Assembly: GCA_903936775.1 (NCBI GenBank) | Contig: CAIZWU010000162.1 | Location: 1-39,061, forward strand | DNA: 39,061 nt | Reading direction: 5' to 3' | Source of the DNA: an uncultured bacterium | GTDB taxonomy: Bacteria; Verrucomicrobiota; Verrucomicrobiia; Verrucomicrobiales; V1-33 | Part shown: piece after piece, positions 16,566 to 24,994 of the stretch | How the letters are laid out: each line of letters begins with the position of its first letter | Position numbering within the stretch: position 1 is the stretch's first letter | Made by a program: the position numbers and the translations under genes | Notes under the pieces: generated by a model | What the model was told of the DNA's origin: nothing | Database searches by the model: none | The model's input: only the letters and a program-made list of their open reading frames with translations

Positions 16566-17966
16566 TTAGCGGTCGCTGCGCAGGGCCCGGGCCGGGTCCA
16601 TGCGGCCCACCAGCCAGGCAGGAGGCACGGCGGCGAGGGTGCAGAGCACGAAAGCGATACCGCAGATCATCAGGTTATCCACCAGCCGGGGATCGGCCGG
16701 GATTTCGCGCAGGCCGTAGATGCGTTCGTCGAAAATCTGCCAGTTGAAGGTGCTGCTGATCCAGCGCCGCAGATCATTCCGGAAATGCAGCACCATGCTT
16801 CCCAGCAGATAACCACTGCCGACTCCGAAGCCCGCCACGATCAGTCCCTTCACCACAAACAGTCCGACGATCTGGGAGGTTTTCGCACCGAGGGCGCGCA
16901 TCATGCCGATCTCCTTGCGCTTCTGCACCGCCATGGTGATCATGGTGTTCATAATACAGAAGGCCGCCACTACCGAAATGAATCCCAGCACCAGATACAT
17001 CATGCCTCGTTCGTTGGCGATGGCGTCAAAAAACCGTTGGTTCCGCTCCATCCAGGTTTGAGGCATCCAGCCTTGCAGGGTGTCTTTTTCCAGCAGTGCG
17101 AATTTGACTTCCCCGGCGCGGTAGGCATCCGCCAGTTCCACCGTCAGACCATCGATGGACTTGCCTTTGCCCGCCAGTTTCTGGGCATTTTTCAGGGAGA
17201 TGAAACCCGTCAGTTGATCCCCCATTTTTTCATCCTCCAGCACGCCCTGCACCACAAATTCCTCCGGCAAGGGCAGGTCGCGGTCCTTGTTTTCCACGGC
17301 TTCCTTTTTGGAGGGATCGTCACTCTTTTTCGCCCGTTGCTGCTCCTGATAGTAGGTCCGGTATTCCCGCAGGAAGGAAGGGCCGAAGACATTCACCGCG
17401 CTTTCGCCCAGCGTCAGGCCAAGGGTGCGTCCCAGCTTGTTCGCCAGCGCCCGGCTGATCACAATATTGTCCCCCGCCAGTTCAAAGCTGCCGCTGCCCT
17501 GATCCGTCATCAGCTTCTGCAGCCGTTCCATCTGCACGGTGTCCTGAGGGTCCACTCCGATCAAAAGACACTGCGCCTCATCGGTTCCCGTACCGCTGGC
17601 TTCCAATTCCTTTTCCTCCTCTGCGGTCGGTTTCTTTTCCAGCACCGCCGTCACCGTCACGACGGGCGAGACCGATTTCACCTCGGGATGCTGCCGCACG
17701 GCGGTGGCGATCGACCGCCACGCCGGGATGCTTTCCTCCGCCGCTGCATCCGGGAAGTCCCGGTCGGGATTCTGCACCACGAGGGCCGGTTCGGACTTCA
17801 AGAGTTCCTCTTTGATCTTCTTCTCAAACCCGCTCATCACCGCGATCACCACCAGCAACACCCCCACGCCGAGCGCCACCCCGGCGACGGAAATCAGGGT
17901 GATCACCGACACGAATGTGCCCTTCGGCTTTAAATACCGCAGAGCGATGAACCAACTGAATTTCAT
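16566..17966 (-). CDS. LolC/LolE-type ABC permease (lipoprotein-releasing family)
   Basis: 466 residues. The start MKFSWFIALRYLKPKGT is the LolC/E signature, followed by helix 1 (about 20-45: ISVAGVALGVGVLLVV). A large outside domain (about 48-325) is followed by three more helices, with the MTITMAV / KRKEIGMMRALGA coupling segment. The family releases lipoproteins from the inner membrane with the ATPase LolD; MacB-like exporters share the fold. It is longer than typical LolC/E (about 410), owing to charged insertions near 110-130 and 205-232. No LolD ATPase is adjacent, so the partner must be elsewhere. The MFS gene follows. Confidence 0.85.
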   Translation of the reverse strand: MKFSWFIALRYLKPKGTFVSVITLISVAGVALGVGVLLVVIAVMSGFEKKIKEELLKSEPALVVQNPDRDFPDAAAEESIPAWRSIATAVRQHPEVKSVSPVVTVTAVLEKKPTAEEEKELEASGTGTDEAQCLLIGVDPQDTVQMERLQKLMTDQGSGSFELAGDNIVISRALANKLGRTLGLTLGESAVNVFGPSFLREYRTYYQEQQRAKKSDDPSKKEAVENKDRDLPLPEEFVVQGVLEDEKMGDQLTGFISLKNAQKLAGKGKSIDGLTVELADAYRAGEVKFALLEKDTLQGWMPQTWMERNQRFFDAIANERGMMYLVLGFISVVAAFCIMNTMITMAVQKRKEIGMMRALGAKTSQIVGLFVVKGLIVAGFGVGSGYLLGSMVLHFRNDLRRWISSTFNWQIFDERIYGLREIPADPRLVDNLMICGIAFVLCTLAAVPPAWLVGRMDPARALRSDR

Positions 17967-18209
17967 GCCCCGGGATTACCGCCGGACGGGGAGCACCGCA
18001 AGCGCTTCCCCCCAGGAGGAGGAAGGTGAGTTTTTAAGCATAAGCTTCACAAGCCGGCGTGCCGCGCGCACCTGCGGTTCGAAAGATGTCACCACCCATC
18101 GGGTTGAATGAAGGGAAGGGGTTGGGGGCGTATGGGATTCACGGCGTACGCCGGTGGCACAGACGTAAATGCGGGTGTCATTGTTGCCCGTCAGTTCAAA
18201 TCCCCCTCC

Positions 18210-19487
18210 ATGAAAATCGTCCATCTCACGCCCGGAACCGGGAATTTCCACTGCGGCTCCTGCCTGCGGGACAATCACCTCGTGAAAGCCCTGCGCCGGT
18301 TGGGCCACGAGGTCACGATGGTGCCGCTCTACCTGCCGCTGGTCACGGACGACGAACCGGCCAGCGGGTCCGCTCCGGTGCAGGTGGGCGGGATCAATCT
18401 ATATCTGCGGCAAAAGCTGTCCCTGTTTCGTTTTCTCCCGCGGGTCCTGTTCCGGTTTCTGGACAAGCCCGGCGTGCTCCGCGCCGCGGCCGACCGGGCC
18501 AGCATGACCAGCGCGAAAGAACTGGGGGAGATGACCCTCGAAACCCTGCGCGGCCAGAATGGACGGCAGGCGGAGGATTGGCAGCGGTTGGTGGACTGGA
18601 TCGGCGCCGAGGGGAAACCGGATTTGATTTCCCTCTCCAATGGACTGCTCAGTGGTCTCGCGCCAGCCATCCGGAAAACCCTTGGGGTGCCGGTGTTGTG
18701 TTCGCTCCAAGGCGAAGACTCCTTCCTCGATACCTTGCCGGAGCCTTATAAAACCGGGGCCTGGGATGCTTTCCGGGCCAATAATTCCAGTGTCGGCCGG
18801 TATCTGGCCACCAGTGATTATTACCGCTGCGTGATGAAGGAGCGGCTTCAACTGGCAGACGATCAGATCGTCACGGTCCGGAATGGCATGGACTTCAGCG
18901 GTTACCTGCCAGCCGCCGCGCCGCCGGCGGTGCCGGTGATCGGGTATCTGGCGCGGCTTTGCCATGGGAAGGGACTGCAGACCCTCGTGGACGCCTTTGT
19001 CCTGCTGGCGCCCCGGTTGCCGGAAGCCCGCCTCGCGATCGCCGGGACGACCACTGCCGCGGATGCGCCGTTCATTGCCTCACAAAAGAAAATACTGGCA
19101 AAGGCAGGGCTGACGGAGCGCGTTGCCTGGCAGGAAAATCTCAGCTTTGAGGAGAAGGTGCGGCATCTGCAAGGTCTCAGCGTGCTCAGTGTCCCGGCCA
19201 CCTATGGGGAAGCCTTCGGCCTTTACGTCATCGAAGCCCTCGCCTGCGGGGTCCCTGTGGTGGAGCCGGAGCACGCCGGATTGACCGAAGTCGTCAAGGC
19301 CACTGGCGGCGGGGTGCTCTGTGCCCCGGATGATCCCGGGGCGCTCGCCGACGCCTTGGAGGCGCTGCTGCGCGACGAACCGCGCCGTCAGGAATTGGCA
19401 GCGAGGGGACGGGAAACGGTGCTCCGCGAGTTCACCTCGGACCGCATGGCGCACGACTTCGCGGTGGTGGCGGCACAGTTAAAATAG
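18210..19487 (+). CDS. GT4-family glycosyltransferase
   Basis: 425 residues from ATG 18210 (MKIVHLTPGTGNFHCGSCLRD). In-frame codons run further upstream, but the conserved N-terminal strand begins here. The GT-B fold is seen: a donor-binding half with VPVIGYLARLCHGKGLQTLVDAF at about 241-263 (read in pieces), and the E-x7-E motif EAFGLYVIE at 334-342, followed by ALACGVPVVEPEHAGLTE. Family GT4 enzymes move a sugar from a nucleotide donor to lipid or glycan acceptors with retention. It is divergent from the LolC/E gene (243 bases apart). Acceptor and donor are unknown. Confidence 0.9.
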   Translation: MKIVHLTPGTGNFHCGSCLRDNHLVKALRRLGHEVTMVPLYLPLVTDDEPASGSAPVQVGGINLYLRQKLSLFRFLPRVLFRFLDKPGVLRAAADRASMTSAKELGEMTLETLRGQNGRQAEDWQRLVDWIGAEGKPDLISLSNGLLSGLAPAIRKTLGVPVLCSLQGEDSFLDTLPEPYKTGAWDAFRANNSSVGRYLATSDYYRCVMKERLQLADDQIVTVRNGMDFSGYLPAAAPPAVPVIGYLARLCHGKGLQTLVDAFVLLAPRLPEARLAIAGTTTAADAPFIASQKKILAKAGLTERVAWQENLSFEEKVRHLQGLSVLSVPATYGEAFGLYVIEALACGVPVVEPEHAGLTEVVKATGGGVLCAPDDPGALADALEALLRDEPRRQELAARGRETVLREFTSDRMAHDFAVVAAQLK

Positions 19488-19508
19488 GGCCCTGCCGGTC
19501 GGGCGCTC

Positions 19509-19527
19509 CGGTGGGTTTCTCCCACCG
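19509..19527. other. Hairpin after the glycosyltransferase gene
   Basis: CGGTGGG (19509-19515) pairs with CCCACCG (19521-19527) around TTTCT, 22 bases after the stop of the GT4 gene. The following bases are TTCTCCC, so it may be a weak terminator. The remaining gap up to 19675 holds no gene and no recognisable promoter. Confidence 0.45.
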
Positions 19528-19675
19528 TTCTCCCGCAGGGAGCTGGAGCGGTGGAAAACGGGCTCCGGGAGGCTGAGGACAACTGTTTGTTGCCAAGCCG
19601 GTTGCGGCGGGCTATGAAGACGGCCCCTCTTACGCCTGCGGCACGCTGTTTCAGGCTTTTCCTTTTTGAATCCCT

Positions 19676-20611
19676 ATGATGATCGATGTGCAAAACCTGA
19701 CGAAACGCTTTTCGGGGCGGACGGCAGTGAACGGAATTTCGTTTCAGGTGCAGCCGGGAGAGATTGTCGGGTTTCTGGGGCCCAACGGGGCAGGGAAGTC
19801 CACCACCATGCGGATGCTGACCGGCTACCTGCCGCCCACCAGCGGATCGGCAGCGATCAATGGGCACGATGTTTTTAATGATTCCCTGAAGGCGCGGCGG
19901 GAAATTGGCTACATGCCGGAGAATGTCCCGCTCTATGAAGATATGCGGGTCGCGGAGTATCTTAGCTTCCGTGCGGCCCTCAAAGGGGTCAAAATCCGGG
20001 AAGTGCGCAGCAGTGTGGACCGGGCGGTGGAATATTGCGGCCTCGGCGAGGTGAAGAAAAAAATGATCGGCACCCTCTCCAAAGGCTTCCGGCAACGGGT
20101 GGGCCTCGCGGATGCCTTGGTGCACCGGCCCCGCCTGCTGATCCTCGATGAGCCGACCAACGGACTGGATCCGAACCAAATCCGGGCGGTGCGCGGGCTG
20201 ATCACGCAATTGGCGGGGGAACACACCATTTTGCTCTCGACCCACATTTTGAGTGAAGTGCAGTTGAATTGCCGCCGCGTCATCATCATCAACAAGGGTG
20301 AGATCCGAGCCGACAATACGCCGGACGCCCTCGCCGGGAGTCTCCAATCCAGCGGGACCGTGACCGTGGAATTAGATGCCGTTCCAGTCCAGGTGGAGGA
20401 AAAACTCCAAGCGCTGGCGCATGTGAGGCGGCTCTCCTTTTCTGAAGTTGGTGGCGGCTGGCACCGCTATGAAATGCGGGTGGAACCAGGGGAGGAAGTG
20501 CGCCTCGCCATTTCAGAGTTGGCCAAAGCTCAAAACTGGCCACTGCGCGAACTGACGCAGCACACTGCCACCCTCGAGGATGTTTTTGTGGAACTGACCC
20601 AACGTGACTGA
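19676..20611 (+). CDS. ABC transporter ATPase, GldA-like
   Basis: 311 residues; the start has two adjacent Met codons (19676, 19679). Walker A is GPNGAGKST at residues 35-43, the signature is LSKGFRQR at 134-141, Walker B is LLILDEP at 154-160, and the switch His is His190 (LLSTH). A C-terminal domain of about 100 residues, with a VTVELDAVPVQVEEKL strand block, matches the DrrA/NatA-type regulatory tail. It heads a four-gene operon with an ABC-2 permease, a GldG-like protein and a DUF4340 protein. In Flavobacterium the homologous GldA-GldF-GldG complex is needed for gliding, but in Verrucomicrobiota and Planctomycetes such clusters occur without the other gliding genes and their cargo is unknown. 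Confidence 0.92.
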   Translation: MMIDVQNLTKRFSGRTAVNGISFQVQPGEIVGFLGPNGAGKSTTMRMLTGYLPPTSGSAAINGHDVFNDSLKARREIGYMPENVPLYEDMRVAEYLSFRAALKGVKIREVRSSVDRAVEYCGLGEVKKKMIGTLSKGFRQRVGLADALVHRPRLLILDEPTNGLDPNQIRAVRGLITQLAGEHTILLSTHILSEVQLNCRRVIIINKGEIRADNTPDALAGSLQSSGTVTVELDAVPVQVEEKLQALAHVRRLSFSEVGGGWHRYEMRVEPGEEVRLAISELAKAQNWPLRELTQHTATLEDVFVELTQRD

Positions 20612-20642
20612 ATCCCCCCGAGGGAACTGAATTTCTGACTCT

Positions 20643-21401
20643 ATGCGAACCTTCTTTATTCTGCTCGTCAAAGAGCTGCGGGCCTTCTTCCTGTCGCCGG
20701 TGGCGTGGGTGGTGCTGGCTTTGTTCATGGTGATTACCGGCCAGTCCTTCAGTCTGTCCATTGGCCTGCTGCGGGAGAAACCATCGGACTTTTCCATCGT
20801 GCGCTGGACCTTTTTCCCCCAGTGGTTCTGGTATTATTATTTCTTCCTCTTCCCGCTCATCACCATGCGGCTTTTTGCCGAAGAACAGCGGCAGGGCACC
20901 TTGGAGAGCCTCCTGACCGCTCCCGTCCGCACCTGGCAGGTGCTGTTGGCAAAATACGGTTCGGCCGTGATTTTTTATTGTGTGCTCTGGCTCCCGGCGT
21001 TGCTCTATTTTGGTTTGCTGCACTGGGTGATGCGCGGTGACGTGGAAATCCCGCTCGGCGCCCTGGGCGGCAGCTATCTGATTTTGTTTGCCACCGGATT
21101 ATTCCATCTGGCGCTGGGTTGTCTGGCCTCGGCCCTGACCCGGAACCAGATTATCGCGGCGATTCTGGGTTACGCCCTGATCCTGCTGCATTTCCTCGCC
21201 GGCACCTTCCTGATGTATCTTTCGCAGGATAACCCCGACCGCCTGCGTCCCTTGTTGGATCAAGCCGTGACCATGCGGCACATGGATTATTTCACGCTCG
21301 GACTCATCGATACCCGCCCCCTTGCCTACTACTTCAGCGGAGCTGTCCTGATCCTGCTGATCACCCACCAGGTGCTCGAATACCGCCGCTGGAAGGCCTG
21401 A
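20643..21401 (+). CDS. ABC-2 type permease, GldF-like
   Basis: 252 residues, starting 31 bases after the ATPase stop. The start MRTFFILLVKELRAFFLSPVA is the usual cytoplasmic elbow of ABC-2 permeases; six hydrophobic segments follow, and the block LFAEEQRQGTLESLLTAPV at about 80-98 is the ABC-2 coupling motif (E-x-x-x-G-T-L-E-x-L-L). It should form the transmembrane pore with the ATPase. The polarity, spacing and order within the operon are those of the GldA/F/G group. Confidence 0.92.
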   Translation: MRTFFILLVKELRAFFLSPVAWVVLALFMVITGQSFSLSIGLLREKPSDFSIVRWTFFPQWFWYYYFFLFPLITMRLFAEEQRQGTLESLLTAPVRTWQVLLAKYGSAVIFYCVLWLPALLYFGLLHWVMRGDVEIPLGALGGSYLILFATGLFHLALGCLASALTRNQIIAAILGYALILLHFLAGTFLMYLSQDNPDRLRPLLDQAVTMRHMDYFTLGLIDTRPLAYYFSGAVLILLITHQVLEYRRWKA

Positions 21402-21440
21402 GTTCTTCTGCTATCCGATCACTCCTTTTTTGTCCCTCCC

Positions 21441-22988
21441 ATGACGCCGGATTCCCCTCCTGAACCCCCTGCCGCCTCCGTGGTGGAAGCCGCCGTGCCC
21501 CGCATCCAGCGGCTCCGCATCGGCGTGAATGTCTTTGTCCAGCTCCTGCTGCTGCTGGTGTTGTTCGGTCTCGCCAACTACCTCGCCGCCCGGCATTTCA
21601 AACAATGGGACTACACCTTCGACCGGAAATTCACCCTCGCTCCCAGCACGGTGGACTATCTGAAAAAAGTCACCGTCCCCATCAAAATCACCGCCCTTAC
21701 GGTGCGGGGCTCCGAGCCGGAAAAGGATCTCAGCGCCCTGCTGCAGCAGTATAAGGAAGCGACCAAGGGCAGGGTGGAAGTGAAAGTGATCGACACCCGC
21801 CGCGACGTTCAAGCCTACGAGGCCTTTAAGGCCCAGTTGTTTAAATCCCGCTTCCCCACGGAACTGAGCAACGGGATCCTCGTCCAGGCCGATGGTCCGG
21901 CCGGCAGCAAAAGCGGGCAGAACCCCTACAAATTCATCACTGAAGATTCCATGTATGAGGTGGACCCGGTGAAAAAGACCGCTACCGCCTTCAAGGGCGA
22001 GAGTCTGCTGAACTCCGCGATCCGCGGGGTCACCAGCGTGGACCGTCCCACCATCGGCATTGTCGCCGGCTTGGGCACCTGGCGGCAGCTGCCCAACATG
22101 ACATCCGTCTATGACGAACTGAAACGTATCAGTGGGTTGCAGAACATCGACCTCGAACCGTTTCCGATTCTGGCCGAAACGGAAGTCCCGGCCCATCTGA
22201 ATGGACTGCTCTGGATTGCGGCCGAAGATATCAGCGACCGTGAGCAGGAGATCCTGACGCGGTTTTTTGAAACCCCGGGGCATTCCCTGATGCTGATGCT
22301 GAACCCGGCCAACCGGACGCCGACGCTCGATAAATTCCTCGCAACCTACGGCATTTCCCCGCAGGAGGACCGCGTCCTGACGGCCAAGAGCACTGCTTCC
22401 GGGCCCGTGAAACGGTTTGATGTGGATGCCAGATTCCTCGACGGAACGCCGCTTACCCAAGGCATTGTTTCCCAGAATACGATCTTCCTCGATCAGACCC
22501 GATCCCTCAAAATCGAGACCGGCACCGAAAAGCAGCGGGCGGAAAACATCGAGGTGAAACCCCTGCTTTCGCCCAATGCCGGAGACTATTGGGGCGAAAA
22601 GAATTTCGATGAAGCACTGCCGGTCTATAATGCCGGGGTCGACAATGCCGCGCCGGTTTACATCGCCGCCGCGGCAGAACGCGGGGCGGCCAAGGACCCC
22701 CGGGTCCAAGTGAAAAGCTCGCGCCTGCTGGTGTTTGGAAACAGCGCTTTTGCGGATCCGGACAGCATTACTCCCCAGAATTACGATTTCATGACCCGCA
22801 GCCTGAACTGGATGCTGCACCGGGATGTGGTGGCGCCCAATGACAGCAGCACTGACAAATCCAAGCACCGGTTCCGCATCATGATCAAACCGGAGCAATG
22901 GCAGCGGATCTTCTGGACCACCACCATCATCCTGCCCCTCGCGGCCCTCATGACCGGCCTGATGGTCTGGAGTTCCCGCCGGAACTAG
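21441..22988 (+). CDS. GldG-like protein (ABC-transporter auxiliary, Gldg family)
   Basis: 515 residues. One N-terminal helix (about residues 28-48: VNVFVQLLLLLVLFGLANY) is followed by RHFKQWDYTFDRKFTLAPST, in pieces the family's D-x-T-x-x-K-x-Y/F-T-L-S pattern. A long outside region with VDRPTIGIVAGLG and TRFFETPGHSLMLMLNPA resembles a type 1 glutamine amidotransferase-like/IFT52-like fold. A C-terminal helix (IFWTTTIILPLAALMTGLMV) returns to the membrane. The family is thought to form the outside arm of GldA/F/G-type ABC transporters. Stop and next start are 17 bases apart. Confidence 0.92.
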   Translation: MTPDSPPEPPAASVVEAAVPRIQRLRIGVNVFVQLLLLLVLFGLANYLAARHFKQWDYTFDRKFTLAPSTVDYLKKVTVPIKITALTVRGSEPEKDLSALLQQYKEATKGRVEVKVIDTRRDVQAYEAFKAQLFKSRFPTELSNGILVQADGPAGSKSGQNPYKFITEDSMYEVDPVKKTATAFKGESLLNSAIRGVTSVDRPTIGIVAGLGTWRQLPNMTSVYDELKRISGLQNIDLEPFPILAETEVPAHLNGLLWIAAEDISDREQEILTRFFETPGHSLMLMLNPANRTPTLDKFLATYGISPQEDRVLTAKSTASGPVKRFDVDARFLDGTPLTQGIVSQNTIFLDQTRSLKIETGTEKQRAENIEVKPLLSPNAGDYWGEKNFDEALPVYNAGVDNAAPVYIAAAAERGAAKDPRVQVKSSRLLVFGNSAFADPDSITPQNYDFMTRSLNWMLHRDVVAPNDSSTDKSKHRFRIMIKPEQWQRIFWTTTIILPLAALMTGLMVWSSRRN

Positions 22989-23005
22989 CTGATTCCCCCC
23001 ATTCT

Positions 23006-24940
23006 GTGAAACTGCGCACCACTCTCCTGCTTTTCCTGCTCACGGCGGGCCTGATTACCTACGTGCTGCTGCATGAACGCCGTCAGCCGCCGCGCGACCT
23101 CGCGGGCTTTCTTCTTTTTGATCTGGAAGGGGATATCCTGCGGGATGAAGCGGTCTCGCTGGAGATCACCCCGGATGAGATTGGCGGGATCGATGTGAAA
23201 AGCGCCGGGGGCCAGCTGGCCTTCCGCCGCAGTGAGGACGGCACATGGGAGATCGCCCGGGGGGTCAAGGACCGGGCCAGCCGTGAATCGGTGAAGCTGC
23301 TGCTCGATTTTGTGACCAAGGCCCGCATCCTCGACACCCTCGACCGGGACGAGGTCCGATCCGGCAAGGTCAAGGAATCCACCATCGGCCTGGATGACAG
23401 CAGTGCGGTGGAAATCACTTACCGCCGGCCCGGTGGCGCCCGCCTCGTGGAATTGAAGGTAGGCCGCACCGCCCCCCTCGGGAAAGCGATGTATGTCCAG
23501 TTCCCCGATGTCAAAACCCGCGAGGATGTCTACATCGTCAGCCCGGATCTGCGCGATTTTCTGATGCAGCCGCCGGATGAATTCCGGGACCGGGCGCTGG
23601 CCAAATATCCCGCCGAGCGGATCCGGAAATTCGCGGTGAAACGCGGAGAGGGCGAGATTGAAATCAGCCGCGAATCCACCAACGAGGCTGATGGCACTCC
23701 CTGGGTCATCTCCCGCCCGCTGCCCAACGCCCGGGCGGATCAGGCGGTGGTCAAGGATTTCCTCAACATGATCACGGGCGCCAAACTGACCGGCTTCGCG
23801 CCCACCACCGGAAGTGGCACCGCTTTGCCTGCCGGTCAGATTCTCGCGGAGGTCACGTTTTGGCCGGATGGGGCGTATGACCGAAAGGGAATCACCCTGA
23901 CGTTTTTCCCGGACCCTGATCCGGCCTCCAAGGAAGCCATCTGCCGCGACCGCGAGCGCAAGGTGGAATTCAAGGTGGAGCGTGAACTGGTGGACTCGAT
24001 CGCCCTCGCCGACAGTCCCAACACGTTCCGCGACCGGCAGCTGGGCAATATTGATCCTGATAAAGTGGCCACTTTGGAAGTGGAGGTGGTCAATGGCGAT
24101 AGCGTAGGGCTTTACCGGGTGGGTGACCGTTGGGCGGTGCGGAAGAAAGGCACGGAGGATTTTCAGGCGGCCTCGGGCGATCTGGTGGAAAAGCTGATCA
24201 AAGCGCTGAATGCGGCGGAGATTCTGGAGTTCACCAGTGACTCCCTGATGGACAAGGCGATCTATGGTCTGGATCAGCCGGCCCTTACCCTGACATTTGC
24301 CACTGGAAAGCATGCCAGCTTGAAGCAGCCCGCTCCCCTGACCACTGACAATAGCCGGATCCTGCGGTTTGGCGTCATGCCCACCGGGAAGGTCTATGCC
24401 AATTTTGCCGGGGAACCCTTCGTATATCAGGTGGGTCCGGAAGTCGCCGGACTGGTGCCCCGCCAGCTGATCCGCTGGCGCACCCTCCAGTTACCCGGGT
24501 TCGGGCGCATGAATTTGCGGGCCCTCCGGCAGACGCTCGGAGCCGCGCCTGCGGTGGAACTGAAGGCGGAGGCCAACTCCTTCACATGGACCGCTCAGCG
24601 CGCGGGAGAAACCGTCACCCCTTTCCTCAACCAGCCCGCCGCCGAAACGCTGGCGGCCCGGCTCGGCAGTCTTCAGGCCACTTCCTGGCAGGGGGAATCC
24701 GACGCCAGTCTGCGCGCCCTGGCCCTCGCTCCCATTGTCATCGAAGCGGCCTACGAAACCCCTGCCGAAGGGATTGAGGCTCCCAAAGTGAATCAGGTCC
24801 GTCTCGAATTTGCCCCGATGTCCACGGAGGAACGCGCGCCCCTGTATTACGGCCGACACAGTGCCGTGCCCGGCGTCTTCCTCATCGATGCCCAGGCAGT
24901 GCGGGACTTGAGTGCCCAGTTGCTGAAAACGGCCCCCTGA
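23006..24940 (+). CDS. DUF4340-domain protein
   Basis: 644 residues from GTG 23006 (MKLRTTLLLFLLTAGLITY), with one anchor helix at about residues 5-21. The remainder lies outside the cytoplasm and has repeats of the DUF4340 pattern: strand, W-x-I/V-x-x-P/G, and A-D-x-x-x-V-x-x-L/F blocks such as GTWEIARGVKDRASRESVK and GTPWVISRPLPNARADQ (each given in part). Proteins of this family regularly stand next to GldG-like proteins and are thought to be part of the outside arm. It closes the operon. A GTG start at 23006 was chosen because no ATG fits the anchor. Confidence 0.9.
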   Translation: MKLRTTLLLFLLTAGLITYVLLHERRQPPRDLAGFLLFDLEGDILRDEAVSLEITPDEIGGIDVKSAGGQLAFRRSEDGTWEIARGVKDRASRESVKLLLDFVTKARILDTLDRDEVRSGKVKESTIGLDDSSAVEITYRRPGGARLVELKVGRTAPLGKAMYVQFPDVKTREDVYIVSPDLRDFLMQPPDEFRDRALAKYPAERIRKFAVKRGEGEIEISRESTNEADGTPWVISRPLPNARADQAVVKDFLNMITGAKLTGFAPTTGSGTALPAGQILAEVTFWPDGAYDRKGITLTFFPDPDPASKEAICRDRERKVEFKVERELVDSIALADSPNTFRDRQLGNIDPDKVATLEVEVVNGDSVGLYRVGDRWAVRKKGTEDFQAASGDLVEKLIKALNAAEILEFTSDSLMDKAIYGLDQPALTLTFATGKHASLKQPAPLTTDNSRILRFGVMPTGKVYANFAGEPFVYQVGPEVAGLVPRQLIRWRTLQLPGFGRMNLRALRQTLGAAPAVELKAEANSFTWTAQRAGETVTPFLNQPAAETLAARLGSLQATSWQGESDASLRALALAPIVIEAAYETPAEGIEAPKVNQVRLEFAPMSTEERAPLYYGRHSAVPGVFLIDAQAVRDLSAQLLKTAP

Positions 24941-24994
24941 TCCGTAGTTCCCCGTTCGACAATCCCTCCGGTGCAGGCGTAGTTCACTCAGGAT

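Noticed and set aside
21411..22898. A 495-codon minus-strand frame opposite the GldG-like gene
   Set aside because: It lies exactly across a well-matched operon member and has no recognisable motif.
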